64,000 bases of DNA from CBCXTT01 sp965178295. GTDB lineage: Bacteria; Pseudomonadota; Alphaproteobacteria; UBA7879. A program made the translations under genes and the position numbers. A model generated the notes under the pieces. The model worked only from the letters and a program-made list of their open reading frames with translations. It did no database searches and was not told the DNA's origin. Where the stretch lies: contig CBCXTT010000002.1 in assembly GCA_965178295.1 (NCBI GenBank), positions 62,001-126,000 on the forward strand. The letters are read 5' to 3'. Below, one piece after another: positions 37,048-48,200 of this stretch (position 1 is its first letter; each line of letters starts with the position of its first letter).

Positions 37048-40002
37048 ATGGGAACCTGTGTGCAGCATGTTATAAAAAAATTTATAGTTTTTGTAATAAA
37101 ACTATGCGTCAGTCTGGGCATTGTTTCCCTAATTCTCAGCTTTTTCTTTGCATGGCGCCTCCATCATGCACCCCTAGATATAACATTTGCTCAGCATCAT
37201 TTAGAAAAAAACTATCCAAATATTAAGCCAAAACACATGTCTTTGATCTGGAAAAATTTGTATGAAGAGCCGGAAATCATCCTTGAAGACACGCAGATCA
37301 ATCTACCAAACTGGACGATATCTGCGCCACACATTTCTATCAATCTGTCTCTAATCAATCTCGCTCTTGGGCAAGCGGTGTATGATCGTGTGTCTTTTAT
37401 CAATCCATACATACGCTATGCACCGGAAAAAGAAGGATCTAGTCCTACGGAGAGTATGCTATCCGGGAATGCTCTCACAACATTCTTCCACGCCATTAAC
37501 AATAGTGATGCTCTACAAAAAACAACGGTTCCACTGATAGAAATCCATAATGCGCAAATCACATCAGATTCCCATGACTGTGCGCTCCATAGTGCAGATA
37601 TTGTACTGAACAGACGTCTCGGTAACCTTCATATCAACTTTGATCTTAGCGTTAAAAATCATGATGGTGCCTTCAGTATGTATGGGCACATAGAACGGGT
37701 GAATGCATATCAAAACACCCTTCGCATAACAGTCGACAAGGTACCAGCTAATCTTTTACAGTCACTGCCTATAGAGGCTCACTATATCGACGGCATAGAT
37801 GGCACCCTCTCCAGCACCTTATCTATGACACTAGAAAAAACACAAAAAGGCTTTGGATGCGAAGCAAAAAATGAATTGCATTATTGCACAGAAAAAAGAT
37901 GCGTGCCTCTAAACTCAAAAATAGCGCTCGTACTTCAATCGGGTTGTCTGTATTACGACATTCAAACGACGATAAAGGATCTTAAAAAACAGGACATTAT
38001 TAAGGCATGGCCACACTCCCTCAATATAGAAACACGGCGCTGGATTCAAACGCGCTTCGACCAGGCAGTCATACCGCATGCAAGAATCTGCATAAAAGGA
38101 CACGTCACTCAAGAAGAAAATTCCCTCCCTCCATGTCTTTCAGGAAACTTTGAGATCAACAATACGACGCTTAAATTTCTAGATGGACTGCCCGCTGTCA
38201 CAGATTGCAGTGCAGAAGCTGCTTTTAACAACAATCAATTTCTTTTTTCAAATGTCCAAGGGCACATACAAAACACAACTGTAAACACGGGCCAAATACA
38301 CATAACAAATCTTAATACACCCCAGCCAAAAGCGAGTATTAACCTTTCTCTGTCTGGTTCAGCACAAGATGCATTTGAGTATATTCAGCATGCTCCACTA
38401 ACCTACGACAAAAAATTTAATATGCACATGACAAACATCACGGGAGATGCAACAGCTACCCTCGCGTTTTCCCTGCCGCTAAAAGAAAAATTAGTCGATG
38501 ACGATATCATATCAAACATTTCTTTGGATCTTAAAAAAACAGGCTTTACACAGATATTGCACGGCGAAAAAATTGAGATCAAAAATGGGGATTTTAACCT
38601 GACTGCTACCCCGCACGCGCTTAACCTCAAAGGCACTAGTCAGATTAATGGTGTAAACGCCACCATAACATGGGAAGCACCAAAAAAGACGGCATCATAT
38701 AGGAATAAATACCATCTTATGCTCAATGGGCCTGTCACTGACATCCCCATCATACACAACCTGCTTGAGCAGGAAATGTTTGAAGGCCCACTTACCCTAT
38801 CGTGCGATCTCACAGAATTAGATCAAAATAATCAACAACTTGTGCTGACCGCAAAGCTAGAACATCTGGATATACATATACCGCAAATAGGCTGGCATAA
38901 GGCGCCTAGCATCCCAGGATCTTTTCACGCCACCTTTCTGCTCAAAAATTATAAATTTAGAAAAATGCGCAATCTCATTTTAGAAAGCAAAAATGTCGAT
39001 ATCCAGGGAAATGCTACATTCCAAGACAACACGATATGTGCATGGGATTTTAAAAAAATACAGTTAGACAAAACGCACATGAGTGCCTCCGCACATATGG
39101 ATAGCAAAAAAAAATGGCACATTCACATGGAAGGACCAAAGCTTAGCGTAAAGCATTATATAAAAAACACTGACAATCCCTTCAACATCACCTCAGACAG
39201 TAATTCTTTCTTTGTGTCTGCAAAAATAGATCGGGTTTTTCTAGAAAAAGGTGTTATTTTACACGAATTTTCTTTATCTGCCCATAAATCGCCTACAGAA
39301 TGGGTGCGCTTCTCTTTGGAAGGGAATTTTTCAGCAACAGAATACATGCGCAGTAGAATCCAAAACACACAGCAAAACAAAGTCCTGACAATCACGAGCA
39401 ATAATATTGGGCTTTTGTTAAAGGGATTAAGTATATCAGAAGATTATGTTCAAGGTAAGATTAACTTACGAATGTTGCGTCCATTGCATACCTCAGTGGC
39501 TCCCTATGTAGGAGAAATTATATTGCAAGGATTACGTATTGTTGACGCACCTGCAGCTTATACTTTTGACAAAAATAGGCCAAAAAAAAACGTCATCATA
39601 GAGCGTGGAACACATTTTGATACAGGACGCGCCGAACTTTATTACAATGATGGGCAGCTTATCATTCAAAAAGGACTGATGCACAATAATAGCACGGGCA
39701 TTACAGCCGAAGGATGTATAGATATCCAGAATGGTACAATGTATATGAAGGGCGCTGTTGTTCCAGCCTTTATGATTAACCAGATGTTGGCTCACATCCC
39801 CATTATTGGTACGTTGCTCTCAGGCGGCGATGAAAACAATGGTATTGTCTCTTTGAATTTCACGCTCAAGGGTCTGCTCAAAGATTACGACCTAAAAATC
39901 AATCCCTTTTCTGCCTTTGCGCCTGGGTTTGTAAAACAAGCATTCAAATCGCAAACCACGTTCTCTCATCATCATGCGCATGATGATATTAGACCATCCT
40001 AG
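37048..40002 (+). CDS. Large AsmA/YhdP-like (DUF3971) envelope protein
   Basis: The 984-residue product has an N-terminal membrane anchor (residues about 12-38, VFVIKLCVSLGIVSLILSF). The rest is mostly beta-strand, with the DUF3971 layout: INLSLINLALGQ near 90, repeated GxIxxxN-type strands, and a C-terminal AsmA-like segment (LTAEGCIDIQNGTMYMKG-like region, then PIIGTLLSGGDENNGIVSL). Members bridge the periplasm and carry phospholipid to the outer membrane. This would matter here because the retrograde Mla transporter is decaying. The lipid role is from family knowledge only. It forms a likely unit with the zinc-ribbon gene. Confidence 0.82.
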   Translation: MGTCVQHVIKKFIVFVIKLCVSLGIVSLILSFFFAWRLHHAPLDITFAQHHLEKNYPNIKPKHMSLIWKNLYEEPEIILEDTQINLPNWTISAPHISINLSLINLALGQAVYDRVSFINPYIRYAPEKEGSSPTESMLSGNALTTFFHAINNSDALQKTTVPLIEIHNAQITSDSHDCALHSADIVLNRRLGNLHINFDLSVKNHDGAFSMYGHIERVNAYQNTLRITVDKVPANLLQSLPIEAHYIDGIDGTLSSTLSMTLEKTQKGFGCEAKNELHYCTEKRCVPLNSKIALVLQSGCLYYDIQTTIKDLKKQDIIKAWPHSLNIETRRWIQTRFDQAVIPHARICIKGHVTQEENSLPPCLSGNFEINNTTLKFLDGLPAVTDCSAEAAFNNNQFLFSNVQGHIQNTTVNTGQIHITNLNTPQPKASINLSLSGSAQDAFEYIQHAPLTYDKKFNMHMTNITGDATATLAFSLPLKEKLVDDDIISNISLDLKKTGFTQILHGEKIEIKNGDFNLTATPHALNLKGTSQINGVNATITWEAPKKTASYRNKYHLMLNGPVTDIPIIHNLLEQEMFEGPLTLSCDLTELDQNNQQLVLTAKLEHLDIHIPQIGWHKAPSIPGSFHATFLLKNYKFRKMRNLILESKNVDIQGNATFQDNTICAWDFKKIQLDKTHMSASAHMDSKKKWHIHMEGPKLSVKHYIKNTDNPFNITSDSNSFFVSAKIDRVFLEKGVILHEFSLSAHKSPTEWVRFSLEGNFSATEYMRSRIQNTQQNKVLTITSNNIGLLLKGLSISEDYVQGKINLRMLRPLHTSVAPYVGEIILQGLRIVDAPAAYTFDKNRPKKNVIIERGTHFDTGRAELYYNDGQLIIQKGLMHNNSTGITAEGCIDIQNGTMYMKGAVVPAFMINQMLAHIPIIGTLLSGGDENNGIVSLNFTLKGLLKDYDLKINPFSAFAPGFVKQAFKSQTTFSHHHAHDDIRPS

Positions 40003-40378
40003 AAATTAAAGAATTTTAAAAAAATACAATTTTAGATCTCAAGATGACAAGGTAGAGAACGGAAGATCGACTTGGAGGAGAAAGCGCTCTTCGCATGTCG
40101 GTCAAGACCGCCTATACAATCTTTCCTTGATATCATATCTGATTCTCTTGCGACTGCTCCCTTCCCAAGATGTTGTTCTAGATATGTCGCGCTCAACCAG
40201 TATAGGGCGCACCCCTTCGCACCTATAATATGTATAGCGCGTAGAGAGCGAATCCAAGAAAACAAGATTCTGCATTAGTAGCAAGAGCATAGAGCATGAA
40301 AAATAAAACGTTTTTATCTCTACCAAAAACAGGTGAAATACGCTATGTTTAGACAATGCATTTTTTGAGGTGATTTAT
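40003..40378. other. Spacer upstream of dnaA; no clear origin
   Basis: These 376 bases before dnaA were searched for DnaA boxes of the TTATNCACA type on both strands, and none was seen. AT-rich 13-mers are also absent as a group. A GAGGTG ribosome site lies at 40367-40372. The spacer must hold the dnaA promoter, but I cannot place it with confidence. Confidence 0.45.
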
Positions 40379-40396
40379 ATGATCATGCATGTGTAA
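40379..40396 (+). other. Possible five-codon leader frame overlapping the dnaA start
   Basis: An ATG at 40379 has GAGGTG correctly spaced (6 bases) upstream and reads MIMHV then TAA at 40394-40396. The dnaA ATG at 40389 lies inside this frame in another register, 16 bases from the same ribosome site. Translation of the short frame could feed the dnaA start by termination and re-initiation, or it may be chance. Confidence 0.3.
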
Positions 40397-41792
40397 AAGT
40401 ATCTTTAATAATTTTCAAATGATGGTTGAGACAACACAAAAAGACATATGGTCACGCATTGGCCCCTCCCTACCAAAACACTTTGGCAACAAGGTATACG
40501 AAGGATGGTTGCGCAATATTAGATACCAGGAGATACATGGGGGACGTATCTATCTCACTGTCCCTTCTAGGTTTGTGCGCGACTGGGTTTCAGTACGGTG
40601 CAAAGATAAATTATTAGGATTGCTGAAGGCGCATGATGCAAGCATTGATAGCATTGAATTTGTGATTTCTAATAGAAACGCCGAAAACACTCAGCCTATT
40701 GCTGCACCGCCTTCTTTTTCTACAGACAAAGCATCCGAGGAAGAGAGCGCTAGCACGCACCACGATATCATCTTATCCAATCTGGACCAACGATATACTT
40801 TTGATAAATTTATCGTTGGTAAACCAAATGAGCTCGCATATGCTGCCGCCCAGCGTGTAGCAAATAGTGATGCTGTTTATTTTAATCCACTTTTCCTCTA
40901 TGGTGGTGTTGGCCTTGGAAAAACTCATCTGATGCATGCGATCGCATGGCAGATCCAAAAAACACAGCCCAACAGGACCGTCTTGTATATGTCAGCAGAG
41001 CAATTTATGTATCGCTTTGTACGAGCATTGCGCCATAAAGATATTATGGCTTTTAGAGAACAATTTCGCTCTGTCGATGTGCTCATGATTGACGATGTGC
41101 AGTTTATCAGTGGAAAAGACTCAACGCAGGAAGAATTTTTTCATACTTTTAACGCTCTTGTAGACAAGAAAAAACAAATCATTCTTTCCGCCGATAAATC
41201 ACCGTCTGATCTTTCGGGAATTCAAGAGCGAGTGCGTTCTAGACTTTGCTGGGGACTGGTTGCAGATATCCACCCAACAACTTACGAGTTGCGCCTCGGC
41301 ATTTTACAAGCCAAAACTGAGAGCATGGATATTGAAATAAAACCCGCAATACTTGAGTTCTTAGCTCATAAAATTACCTCCAATATACGTGAACTTGAAG
41401 GCGCTCTCAATCGTGTGGTTGCCCACGCCACTCTTGTGGGGCGAGAAATTACCATTGATGGAATTAAAAGTGTATTGCAAGACTTATTACGCGCTAATGC
41501 ACGTCATGTTACGATTGAAGACATTCAGAAACATGTGGCTGCACACTACAACATCAGAATATCTGATTTGCATTCCGGAAAAAGACTACAAGTCATCACA
41601 CGACCCAGACAAATTGCTATGTATTTATGCAAAAAACTCACATCAAAATCTTTGCCTGAAATTGGGCGAAAATTCGGGGGGCGCGATCATACAACTGTTA
41701 TTCATTCTGTGCGCAAAATAGAAGATCTGAAAGAAAAAGATCTCAATTTTGCTGAAGACGTTAATATGCTAGAACATATCATTGCAAAATAA
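40389..41792 (+). CDS. dnaA: Chromosomal replication initiator DnaA
   Basis: The product has four domains: domain I (1-80, WSRIGPSLPKHFGNKVYEGWL), a short linker, AAA+ domain III with P-loop GGVGLGKTHLMHA and Walker B VLMIDDVQFISGK and sensor RVRSRLCWGLVADI, and domain IV with the DNA-binding helix GRKFGGRDHTTVIHSVRKI. At 467 residues it is complete. The ATG at 40389 is used. Alternatives at 40419 and 40422 (MMVETTQKD) are closer to the usual N-terminus and equally possible. dnaN, gidA and rpmH are not adjacent, as is often seen in Alphaproteobacteria. Confidence 0.95.
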   Translation: MCKSIFNNFQMMVETTQKDIWSRIGPSLPKHFGNKVYEGWLRNIRYQEIHGGRIYLTVPSRFVRDWVSVRCKDKLLGLLKAHDASIDSIEFVISNRNAENTQPIAAPPSFSTDKASEEESASTHHDIILSNLDQRYTFDKFIVGKPNELAYAAAQRVANSDAVYFNPLFLYGGVGLGKTHLMHAIAWQIQKTQPNRTVLYMSAEQFMYRFVRALRHKDIMAFREQFRSVDVLMIDDVQFISGKDSTQEEFFHTFNALVDKKKQIILSADKSPSDLSGIQERVRSRLCWGLVADIHPTTYELRLGILQAKTESMDIEIKPAILEFLAHKITSNIRELEGALNRVVAHATLVGREITIDGIKSVLQDLLRANARHVTIEDIQKHVAAHYNIRISDLHSGKRLQVITRPRQIAMYLCKKLTSKSLPEIGRKFGGRDHTTVIHSVRKIEDLKEKDLNFAEDVNMLEHIIAK

Positions 41793-41809
41793 GTTGTGAG
41801 GCAAGTGTC

Positions 41810-43072
41810 ATGGCAGCCCTGATTATTTCGTGCAGCATTATTGTTGGTCTTCTTCTTCTTTCGGCTCTATTTTCTAGTACAGAGACCGCCGTCACCGCGC
41901 TGTCAAAAGCACGCATCCATAAGCTTGCTAAAGAAGGAAATCGTACTGCCTCCTACATCCAAAAAATGTGCAATAATATGGACCGGTTATTGAGCGCTAT
42001 TTTGCTCGGCAACACACTCGTCAATATATGTGCAACAGCCTTAATGACAGGCATCCTTGTCTCTCTTATAGGTGAGTCTGGTATTGGTATTTCCACACTT
42101 ATCATGACATTTTTAATTCTCACATTTTCCGAAATTATGCCAAAAGTATACGCTATTCACCATCCAAACAAAACAGCGATGCGGTTTGGAAGGATCATCT
42201 ATGCCATTTATAAATTTTTAAGCCCCTTTGTATCCATTATCCGCCATATTGTTATGCGTGCTTGGCGATTGCTCGGCGTGCATGTAGATCAGGATGTGCC
42301 GCTAAAGCCTGTACGAGAAGAGCTTATGCAATATATTGAAATGTATGGGGATATGAGCCAACAAAAAGAAGTGCAAATGCTGCAAAGCATCCTAGACTTA
42401 TCTGAAGTTACTGTCAGTGAAGTCATGCTGCACAGAAAGGACATGTTTAATCTTCCGGGCAATCTAACTGCACGCGAAGCCTTTGATATTGCCGTCAAAA
42501 GCCCTCATACACGCTTCCCAATTTATGATGAGGTGCCGACCGAAATTATTGGAATACTCCATCTCAAAGCACTCATGATCGCATACACGGAAACTCCTCA
42601 CACTAAAATTGTAGACTTATGCCGCAAGCCAGCATGGTTCATTCCAAAGACAAAATTTTTACTTCAACAGCTGCAGGCTTTTCGCCGACGCAAAGAGCAT
42701 ATGGCATTTGTTGTAGATGAATATGGGGATTTTCAGGGTCTTGTCACTCTTGAAGATATTTTAGAAGAAATCGTTGGAGATATTATCGATGAATATGACT
42801 TAACGCCAGCCAGTATGCATACAACGGATAACAAAACATTTATTATCAGTGGACATACAACCATCCGAGATTTCAACCGCGCTCTTCATCAAAGTGTACC
42901 GGATGCAGAAGCCGCAACACTTGCGGGGTTGCTTATTCATGAAACAAAAGATGTTCCTACAGTTGGTCAAGTGTTCCATTTTCACGGTCTCAAATTTGAA
43001 GTCATGAAGAAAGACAAAAGCCGCATCCTCCTTGTAAAAGTGACAACACTTCCAAAAGCTCAATCGGATTAA
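41810..43072 (+). CDS. CNNM/CorB-type membrane protein with CBS pair
   Basis: The 420-residue product has an N-terminal CNNM (DUF21) domain with about four membrane helices (LIISCSIIVGLLLLSALFSS, then ILLGNTLVNICATALM), the conserved SSTETAVTAL, and SEIMPKVYA. A CBS pair (about 190-330; VMLHRKDMF, TRFPIYDEVP, FVVDEYGDFQGLVTLEDILEE) and a C-terminal CorC/HlyC domain follow. The family is linked to magnesium efflux. It starts 17 bases after dnaA, so they may be co-transcribed. Confidence 0.88.
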   Translation: MAALIISCSIIVGLLLLSALFSSTETAVTALSKARIHKLAKEGNRTASYIQKMCNNMDRLLSAILLGNTLVNICATALMTGILVSLIGESGIGISTLIMTFLILTFSEIMPKVYAIHHPNKTAMRFGRIIYAIYKFLSPFVSIIRHIVMRAWRLLGVHVDQDVPLKPVREELMQYIEMYGDMSQQKEVQMLQSILDLSEVTVSEVMLHRKDMFNLPGNLTAREAFDIAVKSPHTRFPIYDEVPTEIIGILHLKALMIAYTETPHTKIVDLCRKPAWFIPKTKFLLQQLQAFRRRKEHMAFVVDEYGDFQGLVTLEDILEEIVGDIIDEYDLTPASMHTTDNKTFIISGHTTIRDFNRALHQSVPDAEAATLAGLLIHETKDVPTVGQVFHFHGLKFEVMKKDKSRILLVKVTTLPKAQSD

Positions 43073-43720
43073 TGTGAGCACACAAAGTAGCTTAGAGTGT
43101 TAAATCCCCCGCTCTCTTCGGGTTTAGGATATCAAGACACTTGTCAGATGTGCAGCATTCAATCACAACAAAATTATGCACCGTACGCACTCTGCGCTCT
43201 ACTCCTATTCTGTTTCGCCCCCCTATGTGCGTCTGTTGCGCACAAAATTCTCCAGAGCGCCTGCACAAGAAGCTGTGTCTGAAAAAATCGGCTTCACAAT
43301 GTTAAAGCGCTTGTTCAGTGCCATACAAATATAGTACGCTGTAATGGAAAAAGGATAATTATATCCTGTGTGTACAGTGTACTCCGATCAGCATCAAACA
43401 AGTACTTAGTTTGTCATCCTTGGTGTGCGACCGATACAGTGAACGAGCTGCATGCAAAGAAGAATGCTATATATACAAATTTTATGCCCCGACTGAAAAA
43501 TCATAACAATCGCTTCTTCGTGTGTAAGGGGTAAAGTTTAAAGACATTAAGCTTTCTGGAAATGATGCGTGCAAAAGGTGAGTGAGTGCACACTCTACTA
43601 AGAATCTACTCTGTTCTACGCATTCTGAGCGCAGGGGACGGTGATGAGTGGTATACCGTCTATGACTAGGGTGCACTCAAAGAAATACCGAACCAATAAT
43701 TAAGCGGGAAAGGGCTGCAC
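43073..43720. other. 650-base gene-free spacer
   Basis: There is no convincing gene on either strand. A 61-codon frame (43097-43282) starts with a hydrophobic-looking stretch and several Cys, but has no ribosome site and no similarity I recognise. No hairpin with a T tail was seen behind the CorB-like gene. It is probably worn sequence. Confidence 0.45.
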
Positions 43721-44065
43721 ATGGAAAATATTCTCATAATTTTTGCAAAAATTTCCTTTGTTGCCGATGTTGTGGGAAGCGCCATACTGGTGTGGGCTTT
43801 CTGTCTCGCGCTCGTGAAGCTCGTCAGCGCCCTATATAAACACGGATTCATGAGCACGGCTTTTACACACTCCATGCGTCATGTGCGATTAAGCCTGGGA
43901 AACTACCTCTTGCTGGCATTAGAAATGATGATTGTAAGCGACATAATACACACTGTTTTAGAGCCGACCACAGAAGAGATTGTACGGATTTTTGTCATTG
44001 TAATTATCCGCACAATCATCGCCTACTCATTGACCCATGAAATGAGTGATTTGCGGAAAGAATAA
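43721..44065 (+). CDS. DUF1622 small membrane protein
   Basis: The 114-residue product has about three hydrophobic helices (residues 4-30, 58-78, 88-104) and the DUF1622 pattern RLSLGNYLLLALEMMIVSDII with the following IRTIIAYSLTHEM. The family is common in Proteobacteria and has no assigned role. It is separated by 81 bases from the RND adaptor gene on the same strand, so a shared transcript is possible. An AAGGG at 43707-43711 upstream fits translation. Confidence 0.78.
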   Translation: MENILIIFAKISFVADVVGSAILVWAFCLALVKLVSALYKHGFMSTAFTHSMRHVRLSLGNYLLLALEMMIVSDIIHTVLEPTTEEIVRIFVIVIIRTIIAYSLTHEMSDLRKE

Positions 44066-44146
44066 TAATCATAAATTTCACTTGCGTTTTATTGGTAAAT
44101 ATTTTCTAATGAAGCCCATGTTTTTGGGACATAGTGGAGTGCCTTG

Positions 44147-45238
44147 ATGACCCCTAAAAAGAAAAAGATCTACACCGTTATCATTATGATTCAGGCTATT
44201 GTAATAGTCTCTCTGACTGGTTGGATTGGAAAAGGTGTCTGGGATCACTATCAAGGCTCAAAAAGGCAATACACACCCCCAACAGTCACTGTCGAATCAA
44301 CACCTGTTGAGTTAGGTGATTTTGAAACATTTATTACCGCTGTTGGAACGCTCAAAGCAAATGAAGCTATCATGCTACGTCCACAAGATGGTGGTGTTGT
44401 GAAAGAAATACTGTTTGAAAGTGGTACATACGTCAAAAAAGGACAGGTGTTACTGCGCCTGGATGATGCTGTGCTCAAAGCACAGCTCGCGGAGGCGGAA
44501 GCAAAACTCGGTAGCGCAAAAGCGGATTACGACCGGGCACACGCTCTATTTAAGCAAAAAGCGGCCCCAAAAAGCAAATTAGATGAAACCATGGGAGTGT
44601 ATAAACGCATGGAAGCAGAGGTTGCATTCAATCAAGCAAAACTTGAACAATCTGTTTTAAGAGCACCATTTTCAGGTTTTGTTGGATTGAAAGATGTAAG
44701 CGTTGGTTCGTACCTAAAGCCAGGCGAAGATATTGTCTCGCTCGATTCTGCAGATCCAATCAAGGTAGACTTTCGCATCAGTGAAACACATATTGATAGA
44801 TTAAAGGTAACGCAAGAAGTTGAAGTAACTGTCGAAGGATTCCCGGACCACATTTACACCGCAATTATTGAAGCAATCGACCCTGTCGTAGATGAAACAG
44901 GCCACAGCATACGTGTGCGTGCCGTCTTCGACAACAAAGACCAGCTTCTCAAGCCTGGGCTTTTTTCACGTGTGCGTTTTAGTAATATTTCCCATAAAGA
45001 TGTAATGGTTGTACCAGAAGGAGCTGTAGAAACAGAGGGAAATGAAGAATATGTCTACGTTGTGTTAGATGGTGTGGCGCACAAGGCATCCATCAAAACG
45101 GGTGCGCGGAATGGAAAAGAGGTTGAGGTCCGTTCTGGCCTAACAACAGGTACAATGGTTGTTACTTCTGGACATCTACGCGTACAAGAGGGTACGCCCG
45201 TCATTGTTGTTCCAGTACATGAAACACAGGGATACTGA
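44147..45238 (+). CDS. RND efflux periplasmic adaptor (membrane fusion protein)
   Basis: The 363-residue protein has an N-terminal anchor (residues about 10-30), then the lipoyl half LRPQDGGVVKEILFESGTYV, a coiled-coil hairpin with AQLAEAEAKLGSAKADYDRA, the second lipoyl half VLRAPFSGFVGLKDVSVGSY, a beta barrel (HIDRLKVTQEVEVTVEG) and membrane-proximal domain ending VIVVPVH. GGAG seven bases ahead selects ATG 44147. The partner RND pump follows in a near-overlapping arrangement. No outer-membrane channel gene is next to them, so a TolC from elsewhere is needed. Confidence 0.9.
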   Translation: MTPKKKKIYTVIIMIQAIVIVSLTGWIGKGVWDHYQGSKRQYTPPTVTVESTPVELGDFETFITAVGTLKANEAIMLRPQDGGVVKEILFESGTYVKKGQVLLRLDDAVLKAQLAEAEAKLGSAKADYDRAHALFKQKAAPKSKLDETMGVYKRMEAEVAFNQAKLEQSVLRAPFSGFVGLKDVSVGSYLKPGEDIVSLDSADPIKVDFRISETHIDRLKVTQEVEVTVEGFPDHIYTAIIEAIDPVVDETGHSIRVRAVFDNKDQLLKPGLFSRVRFSNISHKDVMVVPEGAVETEGNEEYVYVVLDGVAHKASIKTGARNGKEVEVRSGLTTGTMVVTSGHLRVQEGTPVIVVPVHETQGY

Positions 45239-45263
45239 CCATATTGAACGAGAAAGAAACGCC

Positions 45264-48200
45264 GTGAAACTCCCAGAGATATGTATCCAACGCCCTGTTT
45301 TAGCAACCGTTATGACACTTCTTCTTGTCATTATCGGTTCTGTCAGTTTTACCTACTTAAAAGTGCGGCACTACCCCCAGGTTGATCGTCCAACAATCAG
45401 TGTCTCGACAGCCTATGACGGATCCAGTCCACAAATCATAGAAACCCTTGTAACAAAACCCCTTGAGGCTGTTTTATCAGGTGTAGAGGGGCTTGACTAT
45501 ATGACATCCAGCAGCGAACCGGAATCCAGTCGTATTGACTTATTTTTCAAACCCGATCGCTCACTGGATGATGCAGCTAGCGATGTGCGTGACAAAATAT
45601 CCCGGGTCGTCTCTAGGTTACCAGATGGGGCTAAAAACCCCACTGTTAAAAAAGCAGAATCCGATGCCGATCCTATCATTTACTTGGCATTATACGGTGC
45701 ACATTACAACAATGCAGACCTCTTCAACCAAGCGGACAAATATATAAAGGATGAACTGGAAGCTATTACCGGTGTATCCGGTGTTGATATTTTTGGCGGA
45801 AACGCGTACGTTATGCATATTTGGCTAGATGCGTCAAAAATGTCTGCGCATAACATTACAGCCCAGGAAGTATCTCAGGCGTTAAGGCGCCAGAATGTGC
45901 ATATGCCGGCGGGTCGGCTTGTGGGTGAAGACAGAGAATTCCATGTAAGAACAGCTGCGAATTTAAAAACATTAGAAGATTTTGAAAATGTCGTTGTGGG
46001 CAACTATAAAGATCACCTGGTGCGCATAAAAGATATTGGGAGAGCTGAATTTTCATCCGCGGAAGAGAGAAGTCTTGCGATGTTTAATGACCAGCCTGCC
46101 GTCGCCATCGCTATCACAAAAAAATCTGTTGCAAACCCTGTAGAAATATCGCGTGATCTTGTTAAACTGCTACCAGAAATACAGAAATCCCTACCATCTG
46201 GAATGCACATCGTTATTGCTTTTGATAAGACGATTTTTATCCAACAATCCATCAGTGAAGTTTACAAAACATTTGTGGAAGCAGTGATATGCGTTTTGTT
46301 GATTATTTTTTTATTTCTTTGGTCGTTTCGCGCAACACTTATTCCCCTTGTAACCATTCCTGTGTCAATTATTTCAACATTCTCTCTTTTATATATTTTT
46401 GGCTTTTCTATCAATGTCTTGACCCTCCTAGCGATTGTTTTAGCAATCGGGCTTGTGGTAGATGATGCCATTGTGATGTTGGAAAATATTCACAGATATA
46501 TTGAAGGCGGCATGCATCCTATAAAGGCATCAATTAAGGGTGGCAGAGAAATTAGTTTTTCTATTGTTGCCATGACTCTTACACTGGCAGCAGTGTATGC
46601 CCCAATCGCTCTTTCCAGTGGTCGGGTTGGTAAAATTTTCACAGAATTTGCCTTAACGCTTGCCGGAGCGGTTATTGTTTCTGGGTTTGTGGCATTAACA
46701 CTCACGCCTATGATGTGCTCAAAACTTTTAGAATCGCATCGCGGTCAGCTCTCATTGTTTGACCAATACTATGCTAAATTCGAAGCGCTCTATGGAAGAA
46801 GTCTTTCTTGGGCATTACACCGTCGGGTGATCGTGGTGCTTATAGGTGGATGTTTTGCACTTTCTGGACTAATAGTCTCTATGTTCTTTTTGCCTAGCGA
46901 AGTGTCCCCACGTGAGGACCAAGGTGTAATCTTTAGCTATGGCGACGCACCCCAAGGTGCAACTGTACCATATCTCAAGCACTATATGGATCAGGTAGAG
47001 GATGTGTTTCGAAAAACACCTGAAGTTGTTAGTCGTCTCGCGATCATTCAAGCACCACGCACCCGTGTGTGGAATTTACTAACACCGTGGGATGAGCGCA
47101 CACGAAAAAGTACAGATATTGTCACAGCAATACGCCCAAAACTCAAAGATGTGCCGGGCATTTCTGCATGGTCAAGTCCTGGTGGCTCTCCATTGGGTGC
47201 TGGCTCCGCTGGGGAGCAGATCAAGTTTGTCATGCAAACAACAAAATCGTACAATGAACTGTATCATGCGGCCGCGTTGCTTGAATCTGCTCTTCTGAGT
47301 GCAAACGCTACATTTGGTCTATTCTCTGATCATGGCGCTGACAGCCAGGAATATACAATTAATATTGATCGCGATAAAGCCGCCGCACTAGATGTTGACA
47401 TATCCGTAATCGGCGAAACACTAGATACATTTATTTCAGGTCGACGTGTCACAGACTTTAAGCGTGACAGCGAACAATTTGACGTTCAGCTATCAGTAAC
47501 TCCTGATAAACGGCGATCTGCGGATGATTTGTCGCATATATATGTCAAGGGACGAAAGGATACGATGATTCCGCTTTCAAACCTAGCTACAGTTAGGAAG
47601 GAAGCAACACCATCAGAGATTCAACACTTTAACAAACTTCGCTCTGTAACAATCACAAGCGATATAGCTCCGGGCTGGAGCTTAGGCGAAGTAGTCAGTC
47701 TTTTGCAAGATTTATCAGATAATCTGCTACCCGATAACGTTAGAACATCTTTTTCCGGACAAACACGAGAGCTAATTGAATCCAAATACACCATGTATCT
47801 CATTTTTATTTTGGCATTAGTATTTATATATCTCGTTATGGCTGCACAATTTGAAAGCTTTACAGACCCATTGATTATTATGCTTAGTGTACCTCTATCT
47901 TTAACAGGTGCCATATTCACCCTAAAAATAACAGGCGGAAGTTTCAATATTTATTCACAAATTGGTCTTGTCACACTTATAGGACTCATTACAAAACATG
48001 GTATTTTGATTGTAGACTTTGCAAACACTTGTCGCCGGCAAGGTCAGAGGAGTATTGATGCTGTACATAGTGCAACAATACTGCGCTTGCGCCCCATTTT
48101 AATGACAACTTGTGCTATGGTACTTGGCTCAATGCCACTCGTTTGGACAACAGGCGCTGGTGCAGAAGGCAGACACCAAATTGGTTGGGTCGTGCTAGGT

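Noticed and set aside
40003..40388. Possible replication origin upstream of dnaA
   Set aside because: No cluster of TTATNCACA-type DnaA boxes and no AT-rich repeat set were visible on either strand. In Alphaproteobacteria the origin is often not next to dnaA.
43097..43282. A small Cys-rich frame with a hydrophobic segment
   Set aside because: It looks like a possible small exported peptide, but it has no ribosome site, and the segment may be chance.
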